Origin: JBEINZ01 sp040377825
Lineage (GTDB): Bacteria > Pseudomonadota > Alphaproteobacteria > Rhizobiales > Ancalomicrobiaceae
Length of the DNA stretch: 13,770 nucleotides
Direction of reading: 5' to 3'
NCBI GenBank assembly: GCA_040377825.1
Contig: JBEINZ010000056.1
Location: forward strand, 1-13,770
The notes below the pieces were generated by a model that saw only the letters and a program-made list of their open reading frames with translations, was not told the origin of the DNA and made no database searches. A program made the position numbers and the translations under genes. This document shows, piece by piece, positions 1-6,296 of the stretch (positions are counted from its first letter, which is position 1; each line of letters starts with the position of its first letter).

Positions 1-49
1 CGACGCCCGACGCCCGACGCCCGACGCCCGACGCCCGACGCCCGACGCC
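1..49. repeat. Perfect heptamer tandem repeat, 7 x CGACGCC
   Basis: Seven uninterrupted, identical copies of the 7-base unit CGACGCC begin at the first base, so the array may extend left of the window. It ends in a CGCGC transition into AT-richer sequence (TAAAAT at 55-60). The unit is not a multiple of three and no gene is evident over it, so it is most likely an intergenic short tandem repeat upstream of lysK. Its copy number could vary by slippage. Confidence 0.9.
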
Positions 50-134
50 CGCGCTAAAATCTCTGCTCCGAATCACTCCCAACCCCACTCGCATTGACGC
101 ATCGACGCTGCCTCTCTAGAGGATGGACCGACCT

Positions 135-158
135 CGCGGGCGCTTAAGGGCGCCCGCG
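135..158. promoter_or_regulatory. GC-rich hairpin in the lysK leader
   Basis: A perfect 9-bp inverted repeat, CGCGGGCGC at 135-143 and GCGCCCGCG at 150-158, is separated by a 6-base loop (TTAAGG). It lies just before the lysK Shine-Dalgarno-like AGGA (165-168) and 20 bases before the start codon. No T-run follows on the + strand, so it is not a classical terminator for rightward transcription. It could be a leader structure affecting lysK translation, or the end of an upstream transcript. The structure is visible; the role is inference. Confidence 0.5.
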
Positions 159-178
159 CGAACCAGGACATCGATCCC

Positions 179-1879
179 ATGCCGGCAACCACGCCCCACG
201 CTCTCGATCTTTCGCCCGCGCTTGTCGAGGCGGCCCGCCGGTCCAAGGCATGGCCGTTCGAGGAAGCGCGCAAAGTGGTCGCCCGGCTGGAGAAGTCGGG
301 AAAAACATCGGCGCTGTTTGAGACCGGTTACGGCCCCTCGGGCTTGCCGCATATCGGCACATTCGGCGAGGTCGCGCGCACGACCATGGTGCGTCATGCG
401 TTTCACGTCCTCACTGAAAACAAGATTCCGAGCCGGCTTCTATGCTTTTCGGACGATATGGACGGCATGCGCAAGGTGCCGGACAATGTGCCGAACCAGG
501 ATCTGTTGCGCGCCAATCTCGGCAAGTCGCTGACGCGCGTGCCCGATCCGTTCGGCACGCATGACAGCTTCGGACATCACAACAACGCGCGGCTGCGCGG
601 CTTTCTCGACGCTTTCGGCTTCGACTACGAATTCGCCAGCGCGACCGATGTTTACGCAGCCGGAGGTCTCGACGAAAAGCTCCTGAAAATGCTGGAGCGC
701 TACGACGACGTAATGGCCATCATGCTTCCGACGCTGCGTGAGGAGCGACGCAAGACCTATGCGCCGTTCCTGCCGGTGCATCCGAAGACCGGCGTCGTCA
801 TGCAGGTGCCGATCGAGGAACGCAATGTCGCCACGGGCATGATCGTGTGGAGCGATCCGGAAACCGGCGAGCGCTATGAGACGCCGGTGACCGGCGGCCA
901 TGCCAAGGCGCAGTGGAAGCCCGATTGGGCGCTGCGCTGGGCCGCGCTCGGCGTCGACTATGAGATGTCGGGCAAGGACCACATCGACAATGTGAAGATC
1001 TCGGGAAAGATCTGCCGCGTTCTCGGCGAGGAGCCGCCGGAGGGCTTTAACTACGAACTCTTCTTGGACGAGAAGGGCGAGAAGATCTCCAAGTCGAAGG
1101 GCAACGGCCTGACGATCGACGAGTGGCTGACCTATGCCTCGCCCGAAAGCCTATCGCTGTTCATGTTCCGCGAGCCGAAGGCGGCCAAGCGACTCTATTT
1201 CGACGTGATCCCGAAGAATGTCGACGAATACGACCAGTTCCTGGAAGCCTATCACCGCCAGCCGATCGACCAGCAGCTCGGCAATCCGTCGTGGCATATC
1301 CATGCCGGCCGGCCGCCGCAGCCGCAACGCATTGGCGGCAATGTGTCATCGGTCTCCTTCACCATGCTACTCAATCTGGTCTCTGCCTCCAATGCCGAGG
1401 ATCGCACGGTGCTTTGGGGCTTCCTTGAACGCCACGCGCCCGGCGCCTCGCCGGAGGGCAATCCGCATCTCGACCGGCTCGTCGGCTACGCGATCCGCTA
1501 CTTCCACGATTTCGTCAAGCCGTTGAAGGTCTTCCGCCCGGCTTCCGAAGCGGAGCGGATTGCTCTCGTCGCGCTCGATGCCGGGCTCGCCGGCCTCGGC
1601 GCCGGCGCCGGTCAGGACGAGATTCAAAGCGTCATCTACGATATCGGCCGCACCTATTTCCCCGATGCCAAGAAGCCGGGTCCGGACGGCCGCCCCGGCG
1701 TTTCGCAGGAGTTCTTCGCGAGCCTCTACCAGATCCTGATCGGCCAGGAACGCGGTCCGCGCTTCGGTTCCTTCGTCGCGCTCTACGGTATCGCGGAAAC
1801 CCGCGCCCTCATCGCCAAGGCCCTCGCCGGCACCCTCGTCAGCGAAAGCGAGGCGTCGCGGCTGAAGGCGGCGGGATAG
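179..1879 (+). CDS. lysK: Lysyl-tRNA synthetase, class I
   Basis: This 566-residue enzyme charges tRNA-Lys with lysine in the cytoplasm using ATP. It is the class I (archaeal-type) LysRS, unrelated in fold to the class II LysS of most bacteria, and is typical of many alphaproteobacteria. The class I signatures are present: a HIGH-like motif (HIGT, residues 58-61, after GPSGLP) and a KMSKS-like motif (KISKS, residues 302-306, followed by KGNG). The region after about residue 350 is the helical anticodon-binding part. Length fits the family. The start at 179 is supported by AGGA at 165-168 with 10-base spacing, and the N-terminus reads like the family. The gene stands alone, preceded by a GC hairpin and tandem repeat, and converges on the SNase-like gene with a palindromic element between them. 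Confidence 0.96.
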   Translation: MPATTPHALDLSPALVEAARRSKAWPFEEARKVVARLEKSGKTSALFETGYGPSGLPHIGTFGEVARTTMVRHAFHVLTENKIPSRLLCFSDDMDGMRKVPDNVPNQDLLRANLGKSLTRVPDPFGTHDSFGHHNNARLRGFLDAFGFDYEFASATDVYAAGGLDEKLLKMLERYDDVMAIMLPTLREERRKTYAPFLPVHPKTGVVMQVPIEERNVATGMIVWSDPETGERYETPVTGGHAKAQWKPDWALRWAALGVDYEMSGKDHIDNVKISGKICRVLGEEPPEGFNYELFLDEKGEKISKSKGNGLTIDEWLTYASPESLSLFMFREPKAAKRLYFDVIPKNVDEYDQFLEAYHRQPIDQQLGNPSWHIHAGRPPQPQRIGGNVSSVSFTMLLNLVSASNAEDRTVLWGFLERHAPGASPEGNPHLDRLVGYAIRYFHDFVKPLKVFRPASEAERIALVALDAGLAGLGAGAGQDEIQSVIYDIGRTYFPDAKKPGPDGRPGVSQEFFASLYQILIGQERGPRFGSFVALYGIAETRALIAKALAGTLVSESEASRLKAAG

Positions 1880-1918
1880 GGTGCCTGCTCAAGTTATTGA
1901 ATCTGGGCCATTCCTCGT

Positions 1919-1942
1919 CGATCGGATGAGCACATCCGATCG
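1919..1942. terminator. Palindromic hairpin between convergent genes
   Basis: A 10-bp perfect stem (CGATCGGATG at 1919-1928, CATCCGATCG at 1933-1942) with an AGCA loop lies in the 72-base gap between the lysK stop and the stop of the opposing SNase-like gene. Flanking CATTCC and GGAAATG extend the symmetry imperfectly beyond a short mismatch. Neither side has a T-run, so it is not a canonical intrinsic terminator. Its position suits a bidirectional terminator or 3'-end stabiliser, and the extended imperfect symmetry also suits a dispersed palindromic repeat. Confidence 0.5.
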
Positions 1943-1951
1943 GGAAATGCT

Positions 1952-2722
1952 CTACCGTCCGCCCTCCGCGACGATCGGCGCTGGCATCCGCCAAAGGCCC
2001 TGATTTTCCTTGCGCGCCTGGGTTTCCGCCGCCGCATGAGGGCCGTTGGCGGTGATCGCTTTTGCCCAACCGCGGCGGATCATCCATTCGGTAAGGTCGG
2101 TCGGGCCGATCGAGCAATGCGTGGCGAAGGTCCCCTCTCGCGCGTCCTTCGGCACCATGCATTGCACGCCGCGCCCACGCACGAACGCGCGGAGCGCCGC
2201 TGTCGCCGCCGCGCCGCAGGCCCAAGTCCGGCCGTCGGCTTCCGGGCAGGTCTCGCTCGCGCCAGGCGGTTCCATGTCTTTCAGGGTCACGACAATGTCG
2301 CCGGCCTTCAAGGTCCGTCCGTCGACCACGAGAATCGGGCGCAGGACCCGAGGCTTTTCCGGCTTGGCGGGGTTGGGCGGCGTTGGCTCCGGGACGATCC
2401 GCTGAAGCGGACCGGTGACCGTTGGTGCTGGCGTCACGCCCCTAGGCGTTACGTCTCGCACGCGGCCTTGCTCGGGTGCTGGCGGTGGAGCCGAGAGCGA
2501 TGCCGCTTCAGGCAGAATCGAGCCGGGCTTTGGGTTTTGCCTCGCGTCGTCAGGTGTCCCGTGTCCTTCGGCTGCCGCCGGCGGAGCCATGGAGGCCGGC
2601 GGGGGCAGATAAGGTGGGGTAGCGGCCGGCCTCCCGATCAAGTTCGGAATCGCGCGAATTCCCGTAATCGCTGCCACCGAGGTCGCCGCCATGACCGAAA
2701 CGATCAGCGCGCGCGGGATCAT
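1952..2722 (-). CDS. Membrane-anchored SNase-like (thermonuclease-fold) protein, catalytic residues missing
   Basis: The 256-residue product has an N-terminal hydrophobic segment (about 4-22, signal anchor or signal peptide), then a low-complexity Pro/Ala-rich linker (about 32-125), then a staphylococcal-nuclease-like domain (about 128-245). Visible family marks are DGRTL (134-138), a C-x(n)-W-A-C-G stretch (159-170), DLTEWMIRRGWA (209-220) and the closing AR..NQGLW (236-244). Set against SNase, Arg35, Glu43 and Arg87 align by eye with Thr146, Gly154 and about Thr198, so nuclease activity is doubtful. A binding or structural role in the periplasm is possible. The ATG at 2722 overlaps the stop of the upstream regulator by 4 bases (ATGA), giving translational coupling. 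The reading frame stays open far upstream of 2722, but that part lies antisense-like over the regulator in another frame and is not protein-like. Confidence 0.8.
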   Translation of the reverse strand: MIPRALIVSVMAATSVAAITGIRAIPNLIGRPAATPPYLPPPASMAPPAAAEGHGTPDDARQNPKPGSILPEAASLSAPPPAPEQGRVRDVTPRGVTPAPTVTGPLQRIVPEPTPPNPAKPEKPRVLRPILVVDGRTLKAGDIVVTLKDMEPPGASETCPEADGRTWACGAAATAALRAFVRGRGVQCMVPKDAREGTFATHCSIGPTDLTEWMIRRGWAKAITANGPHAAAETQARKENQGLWRMPAPIVAEGGR

Positions 2723-3378
2723 TGGCTGGCCCAAACAATGCGTGCCATCCAGCAAACGTCTTCGGCCTTCAACCGCATGCCGGCCGGCTCCTCGCCAAGT
2801 CGGACGACCTCGATCGCGCGCGCGGTACGCCGGATGAAGGTGCGCGCCAGCATCGCGCCGTCGACGGTACGAATGAGGACGCGGTCGCCGCGCCGCACTT
2901 GCGCGGAGGGGGACACAAGGATGACGTCGCCATCGCGATAAAGCGGATGCATTGTACCGTCGGCGACCTCGAGCGCGTAAAGATCGTGGTCGGCGGCGCC
3001 GGGAAAATCGACCGCATCCCAACTGTCCCCGCTTGGCCGGCCGGTCGCGTCGAAGTGCCCCGGGCCGGCGGCTTCGGCAAACCCCAGGAATGGGACGGCG
3101 CGAACCGCCGGCAGACGGTCGACATGAGCCTCGGCTAGCAACTCGCCGAAGGATTCGATTCCCAAACCGCTGGTGTGCAGAACTTTGGCAATCGACTCCG
3201 TCGAAGGCCAACGCGGCCTGCCGTCGGCACCGACCCGCTTGGATCGGTTGAAGGTCGTCGGGTCCAGCCCGGCGCGGCGTGCCAATGCGGACAGGCTGAT
3301 GCCTTCGCGCGCCGCAAAGGCATCAATCGCCGCCCAAATCCGCGTATGGCTCAATGCCGGAGTATCGCCCCCATCCAT
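2719..3378 (-). CDS. XRE-type HTH regulator with S24 (LexA/CI-like) C-terminal domain
   Basis: The 219-residue protein has an N-terminal helix-turn-helix (about 12-70, with ISLSALARRAGLDPTTFNRSK) for DNA binding. It has a C-terminal S24 peptidase-fold domain (about 95-218, with YALEVADGTMHPLYRDGD and VRRGDRVLIRT). LexA and CI relatives use a Ser in the GDSM motif and a downstream Lys for self-cleavage. Here the Ser position is Thr142 (DGTM) and the Lys position appears to be Arg179 (LARTF), so self-cleavage is unlikely as in LexA, though the fold may still dimerise or sense a signal. The start at 3378 is chosen because GGGAGGG lies at 3388-3394 with 9-base spacing. The frame remains open upstream but that stretch is not protein-like. 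The gene is first in an operon with the SNase-like gene and divergent from DUF952-pyrD. The target is unknown; autoregulation from the divergent region is plausible. Confidence 0.86.
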   Translation of the reverse strand: MDGGDTPALSHTRIWAAIDAFAAREGISLSALARRAGLDPTTFNRSKRVGADGRPRWPSTESIAKVLHTSGLGIESFGELLAEAHVDRLPAVRAVPFLGFAEAAGPGHFDATGRPSGDSWDAVDFPGAADHDLYALEVADGTMHPLYRDGDVILVSPSAQVRRGDRVLIRTVDGAMLARTFIRRTARAIEVVRLGEEPAGMRLKAEDVCWMARIVWASQ

Positions 3379-3703
3379 TCTCTGAGACCCTCCCGGATCC
3401 CCGTTTCGACCGCCTCGGCTCGCCTCAGGCAAGCCTCTTCGACATTCGGTGATCGATGTTTCATCTAGCGTGGCGCGCCGATTATGCCGCTTTTCTACGC
3501 GGGGCACATGATCCCATGGGCGTTGCGCGCGCGCCATGAGGAAAACATGCTCATTAGTGCAGGAAAATTTACCCGGTAACTTAAGGTTGCGAATACCCTT
3601 TAAAGATCGTTTTGTGTGGATAATCCTGCCGATCGACCAAGCCACCGAGCTTTTCGGCGCCTTGTGCGGTCGTTTGCGTAACGCTACGCTTGAAAAGGTC
3701 AGG
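3379..3703. promoter_or_regulatory. Divergent intergenic region between S24 regulator and DUF952-pyrD
   Basis: These 325 bases hold no convincing gene and should contain promoters in both directions. The stretch 3536-3625 is noticeably more AT-rich than its surroundings. Candidate -10 hexamers are CATAAT on the minus strand (3486-3481) and GATAAT on the plus strand (3619-3624). Neither has a clear -35 box at 16-18 bases, so they are weak. I did not find an alphaproteobacterial LexA box (direct GTTC repeats at 7-base spacing). The frame of DUF952 stays open back to an ATG at 3536, but the protein before residue Met at 3704 does not resemble the family. Confidence 0.4.
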
Positions 3704-4078
3704 ATGGTGTCGATGTCTGAAGGTTTGGTGTTCAAGATTTGCCCAAGGTCACTGTGGGTTGAGGCTGAGAAAGCGGGTGTCTTTACGGGGGCGCCCGTCG
3801 ATATCGCGGATGGTTTCATCCATTTTTCAACAGCCGCGCAGGTTGGCGAGACAGCGTCCAAGCATTTTGCCGGCATGAGTGATCTCCTGCTCATCGCAAT
3901 CGATACGCAAGCGCTTGGCGCCGCCCTGGTCTTCGAAACGTCGCGGGGCGGTCAGCTGTTCCCGCATCTTTACAGTCACTTATCGCTCGATGCGGTTCGC
4001 CTTGTCGTGCCGTTGCCCCTTGGGACGGACGGGCGTCACGTGTTCCCGGAGAACCTTGCCGGGGATCAAGCGGCGTGA
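3704..4078 (+). CDS. DUF952 domain-containing protein
   Basis: This small cytoplasmic protein (124 residues from 3704, 121 from 3713) matches the DUF952 pattern across its whole length: VFKICPRSLW near the N-terminus, GAPVDIADGFIHFST (29-43), a HFAG segment (54-57), LLLIAIDTQALG, and FETSRGGQLFPHLY (77-90). DUF952 proteins have no established biochemical role that I can name with confidence. The start is either ATG 3704 (AAGG at 3695-3698, 5-base spacing) or ATG 3713 (CAGG at 3700-3703); a longer frame from 3536 adds unrelated sequence. The stop overlaps the GTG start of pyrD by 4 bases, so the two are cotranslated. DUF952 next to pyrD is an arrangement I recall from other alphaproteobacteria, suggesting a link to pyrimidine synthesis or simply a stable operon. 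Confidence 0.88.
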   Translation: MVSMSEGLVFKICPRSLWVEAEKAGVFTGAPVDIADGFIHFSTAAQVGETASKHFAGMSDLLLIAIDTQALGAALVFETSRGGQLFPHLYSHLSLDAVRLVVPLPLGTDGRHVFPENLAGDQAA

Positions 4079-5166
4079 ACCTCTACGATCTGGCCCGTCC
4101 GGCCCTTTTCGCGCTGGATCCGGAAACGGCGCATGGACTTGCCATTCGCGCGCTGAAGCTCGGACTCGCCACGCCGATCCTGTCGAAGGCGGATCCGCGC
4201 CTTCGTGTCTCGGCGATGGGCCTTACATTTCCCAATCCGCTCGGAATGGCCGCCGGCTTCGACAAAAACGGCGAAGTACCGGACGCGCTCTTGTCGCTTG
4301 GGTTCGGCTTTACGGAAATCGGTACGGTTACGCCGAAGCCGCAGAGCGGCAACCCTCGCCCTCGCATTTTCCGCTTGGTGGCGGATCGATCGATGATCAA
4401 TCGCCTCGGTTTCAACAATGAAGGACACGCCGCGCTGCGCGCGCGGCTGGCCGCGCGAGCCGAGCGAGGTGGCATCGTTGGGGTCAATCTAGGCGCCAAT
4501 AAGGATACCGTGGACCGCGCGGCGGACTACGTCGCCGGCATCGAAGCCTTCGCGCCCCTTGCCTGCTATTTTACGATCAATGTCTCGTCGCCCAATACGC
4601 CGGGATTGCGCGAATTGCAGATGCGCGCCGCCCTGTCCGACCTCCTCGCGCGCGTGCTTGCGGCCCGGGATGCCGCGGCGGGGCGCCACGGAAGGGTCGT
4701 GCCGATTTTGTTGAAGATCTCGCCCGATATGGACGATGCCGGACTTGAGGCGGTCGCCGCTGAAGCGCGGGCGCGCGCGATCGACGGCGTGATCGTTGCC
4801 AATACCACGACGGCACGCCGCGGTCTTAGGGACCCGAAGGCGGTTGAGACAGGCGGCCTTTCCGGGGCACCGCTGTTTCGGGCATCGACCATCGCGGTCG
4901 CCAAGATGCGGCGCCTGCTCGGCAAGAACATGATAATAATCGGAGTCGGCGGGGTCGAGAGTGGCGAGACGGCCTTCGCCAAGATCTTGGCCGGGGCTAA
5001 CCTCGTGCAGCTTTATACCGGCCTCGTCTATCAGGGGCCGGGCCTTGTCGGCGACATCGTAGCGCATTTCAGCCGTGAACTCGATCGGCGCGGGACGGGT
5101 TCGATCGCCGACTTGGTCGGGAGCGAAATGCAAGCTTGGATCGCGGGCGTGCCGGGCGCGGGCTGA
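4075..5166 (+). CDS. pyrD: Dihydroorotate dehydrogenase (quinone), class 2
   Basis: The 363-residue flavoenzyme oxidises dihydroorotate to orotate, the fourth step of de novo UMP synthesis, passing electrons to membrane quinone through FMN. The N-terminal helical extension typical of class 2 (LYDLARPALFALDPETAHGLA) precedes the barrel. FMN/substrate motifs include AAGFDKNG (59-66), EIGTVTPKPQ.GNPRPR (81-97), INRLGFNNEG (108-117) and NVSSPNTPGLR (169-179), in which Ser172 is the expected catalytic base. Near the C-terminus are IIGVGGVESG and VQLYTGLVYQGP. Length is normal. It begins with GTG inside the stop of DUF952 (GTGA overlap), with GGGGAT upstream. About 200 bases separate it from the next gene, so it may end the transcript, though no clear terminator is visible. 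Confidence 0.96.
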   Translation: MNLYDLARPALFALDPETAHGLAIRALKLGLATPILSKADPRLRVSAMGLTFPNPLGMAAGFDKNGEVPDALLSLGFGFTEIGTVTPKPQSGNPRPRIFRLVADRSMINRLGFNNEGHAALRARLAARAERGGIVGVNLGANKDTVDRAADYVAGIEAFAPLACYFTINVSSPNTPGLRELQMRAALSDLLARVLAARDAAAGRHGRVVPILLKISPDMDDAGLEAVAAEARARAIDGVIVANTTTARRGLRDPKAVETGGLSGAPLFRASTIAVAKMRRLLGKNMIIIGVGGVESGETAFAKILAGANLVQLYTGLVYQGPGLVGDIVAHFSRELDRRGTGSIADLVGSEMQAWIAGVPGAG

Positions 5167-5307
5167 CGTGACCGTCGGCAAGCCCCCAAAATCATCTATT
5201 CACTCGCGACAGAGAAAAAACACGTAGGCGGCGCGGCCACACGGGAAGTTTATTCTATGTTTCGGCGTACACCCGTCCCGATTCGCGGGTAGTTTTTGCC
5301 GTATCAT

Positions 5308-5334
5308 GGCGCGCGCGTTCTAGATCCGCGCGCC
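5308..5334. promoter_or_regulatory. GC hairpin in the leader of the TauE/SafE gene
   Basis: Perfect 8-bp arms, GGCGCGCG (5308-5315) and CGCGCGCC (5327-5334), enclose an 11-base spacer that itself holds the palindrome TCTAGA. It sits 29 bases before the TTG start at 5364 and before its GGAG (5351-5354). No T-run follows. The rest of the gap 5167-5363 shows no gene and no clear promoter. It could be a leader structure or a terminator remnant of the pyrD transcript. Confidence 0.4.
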
Positions 5335-5363
5335 TCGCGTGAGCAGTTGCGGAGTCATCGACA

Positions 5364-6296
5364 TTGCAGCTCTACCTTCCCATCGCCGAACTCTCAGTGA
5401 ACATTTTCACGATCTTCGGCATGGGCGCGGCGGTCGGCTTTCTGTCTGGGCTTTTGGGCGTCGGAGGCGGCTTTCTTTTAACGCCGCTGCTTGTGTTTTC
5501 GGGTATTCCGCCCGCCGTTGCGGTCTCCACGGTCACAAGCCAGATCGTTGCCTCCTCCGCGTCGGGCACGTTGGCCTATTGGCGTCGCAAATCGATCGAT
5601 TGGAAGCTCGCCGGCTTCCTCGTGGTCGCGGGCTCGCTTGGCAGCGTGCTCGGCGTTCAGGCCTTTCGGTACTTGCGGGTCAAGGGCCAGCTCGATTTGG
5701 TCATTAGCCTTTGCTACGTGGTCTTTCTCGGCGGTATCGGCTTGCTGATGTTGATCGAATCCGCCCGCGCCCTGCGCGCGGCGAACGCCAACAAGCCCGT
5801 TGAGATCAAAAAACCGCGCCACCATGGCTGGATTCACGGATTGCCGTTCAAGGTCCGCTTCCATCGTTCGCGGCTCTATATCTCCGCGCTTCCGATTCTC
5901 GCCCTTGGCCTTTTCATCGGCTTCCTCGGCACGCTGCTCGGCATCGGCGGCGGCTTCATCATGGTGCCCGCGTTGATCTACCTGCTGAAGGTTCCGACCG
6001 GCGTGGTCATCGGGACATCGTTGGTCCAAATCCTCGTAACCATGGCCGTGGCGACCGTGCTTCAAGCGGCGACAAACCATTCGGTCGACGTGCTGCTGGG
6101 CTTGGTGCTCATGGTCGGCGGTGTGATCGGCGCACAATTCGGCGCACAAGTCGGCAGCCGGCTACGCGGGGAACATCTGCGCGCCTTGCTCGGAATCCTG
6201 ATCCTCGCCGTCGGCGCGCGTTTCGCGTTGGATCTCGTTATGGCACCGAGCGAGCCCTATTCGCTCTGGACGATCGAACAGGGAAACGCGCCATGA
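5364..6296 (+). CDS. TauE/SafE family permease (putative sulfite or sulfonate exporter)
   Basis: The 310-residue integral inner-membrane protein carries the two-fold repeat of the TauE/SafE family: FLSGLLGVGGGFLLTPLL (26-43) in the first half and FLGTLLGIGGGFIMVPAL (187-204) in the second. Each is followed by a hydrophobic helix set, with a basic cytoplasmic-looking loop (about 137-170) between the halves. Family members export small sulfur-containing or carboxylate anions; the substrate cannot be read from sequence. The TTG start is chosen because the N-terminus (MQLYLPIAELSVNIF) is the one I recall for alphaproteobacterial members and GGAG lies 9 bases upstream. The first downstream ATG would remove the first helix. 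Its stop overlaps the start of the Alph_Pro_TM gene (ATGA), which points to joint function. Confidence 0.9.
   Translation: MQLYLPIAELSVNIFTIFGMGAAVGFLSGLLGVGGGFLLTPLLVFSGIPPAVAVSTVTSQIVASSASGTLAYWRRKSIDWKLAGFLVVAGSLGSVLGVQAFRYLRVKGQLDLVISLCYVVFLGGIGLLMLIESARALRAANANKPVEIKKPRHHGWIHGLPFKVRFHRSRLYISALPILALGLFIGFLGTLLGIGGGFIMVPALIYLLKVPTGVVIGTSLVQILVTMAVATVLQAATNHSVDVLLGLVLMVGGVIGAQFGAQVGSRLRGEHLRALLGILILAVGARFALDLVMAPSEPYSLWTIEQGNAP

Noticed and set aside
2036..2941. 301-codon open frame on the + strand opposite the SNase-like and regulator genes
   Set aside because: High-GC antisense shadow; Arg-rich, low-complexity product with no domain, while the minus-strand frames show clear families.
2723..3211. 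N-terminal extension of the SNase-like frame (163 codons)
   Set aside because: Out-of-frame overlap with the S24 regulator and extremely Arg-rich; the ATG at 2722 begins a normal signal-like N-terminus and overlaps the upstream stop.
3379..3894. N-terminal extension of the S24 regulator frame to 3894
   Set aside because: It covers the divergent promoter region and the start of DUF952; the ATG at 3378 has a strong Shine-Dalgarno and the family N-terminus.
4489..5181. 230-codon open frame on the minus strand opposite pyrD
   Set aside because: Lies fully within pyrD, which has complete catalytic motifs; the antisense product is His/Arg-rich and unlike a protein family.
5478..6149. 223-codon open frame on the minus strand opposite the TauE/SafE gene
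   Set aside because: Antisense shadow of a membrane protein gene; the product is charged and repetitive in the way typical of reverse-strand hydrophobic codons.
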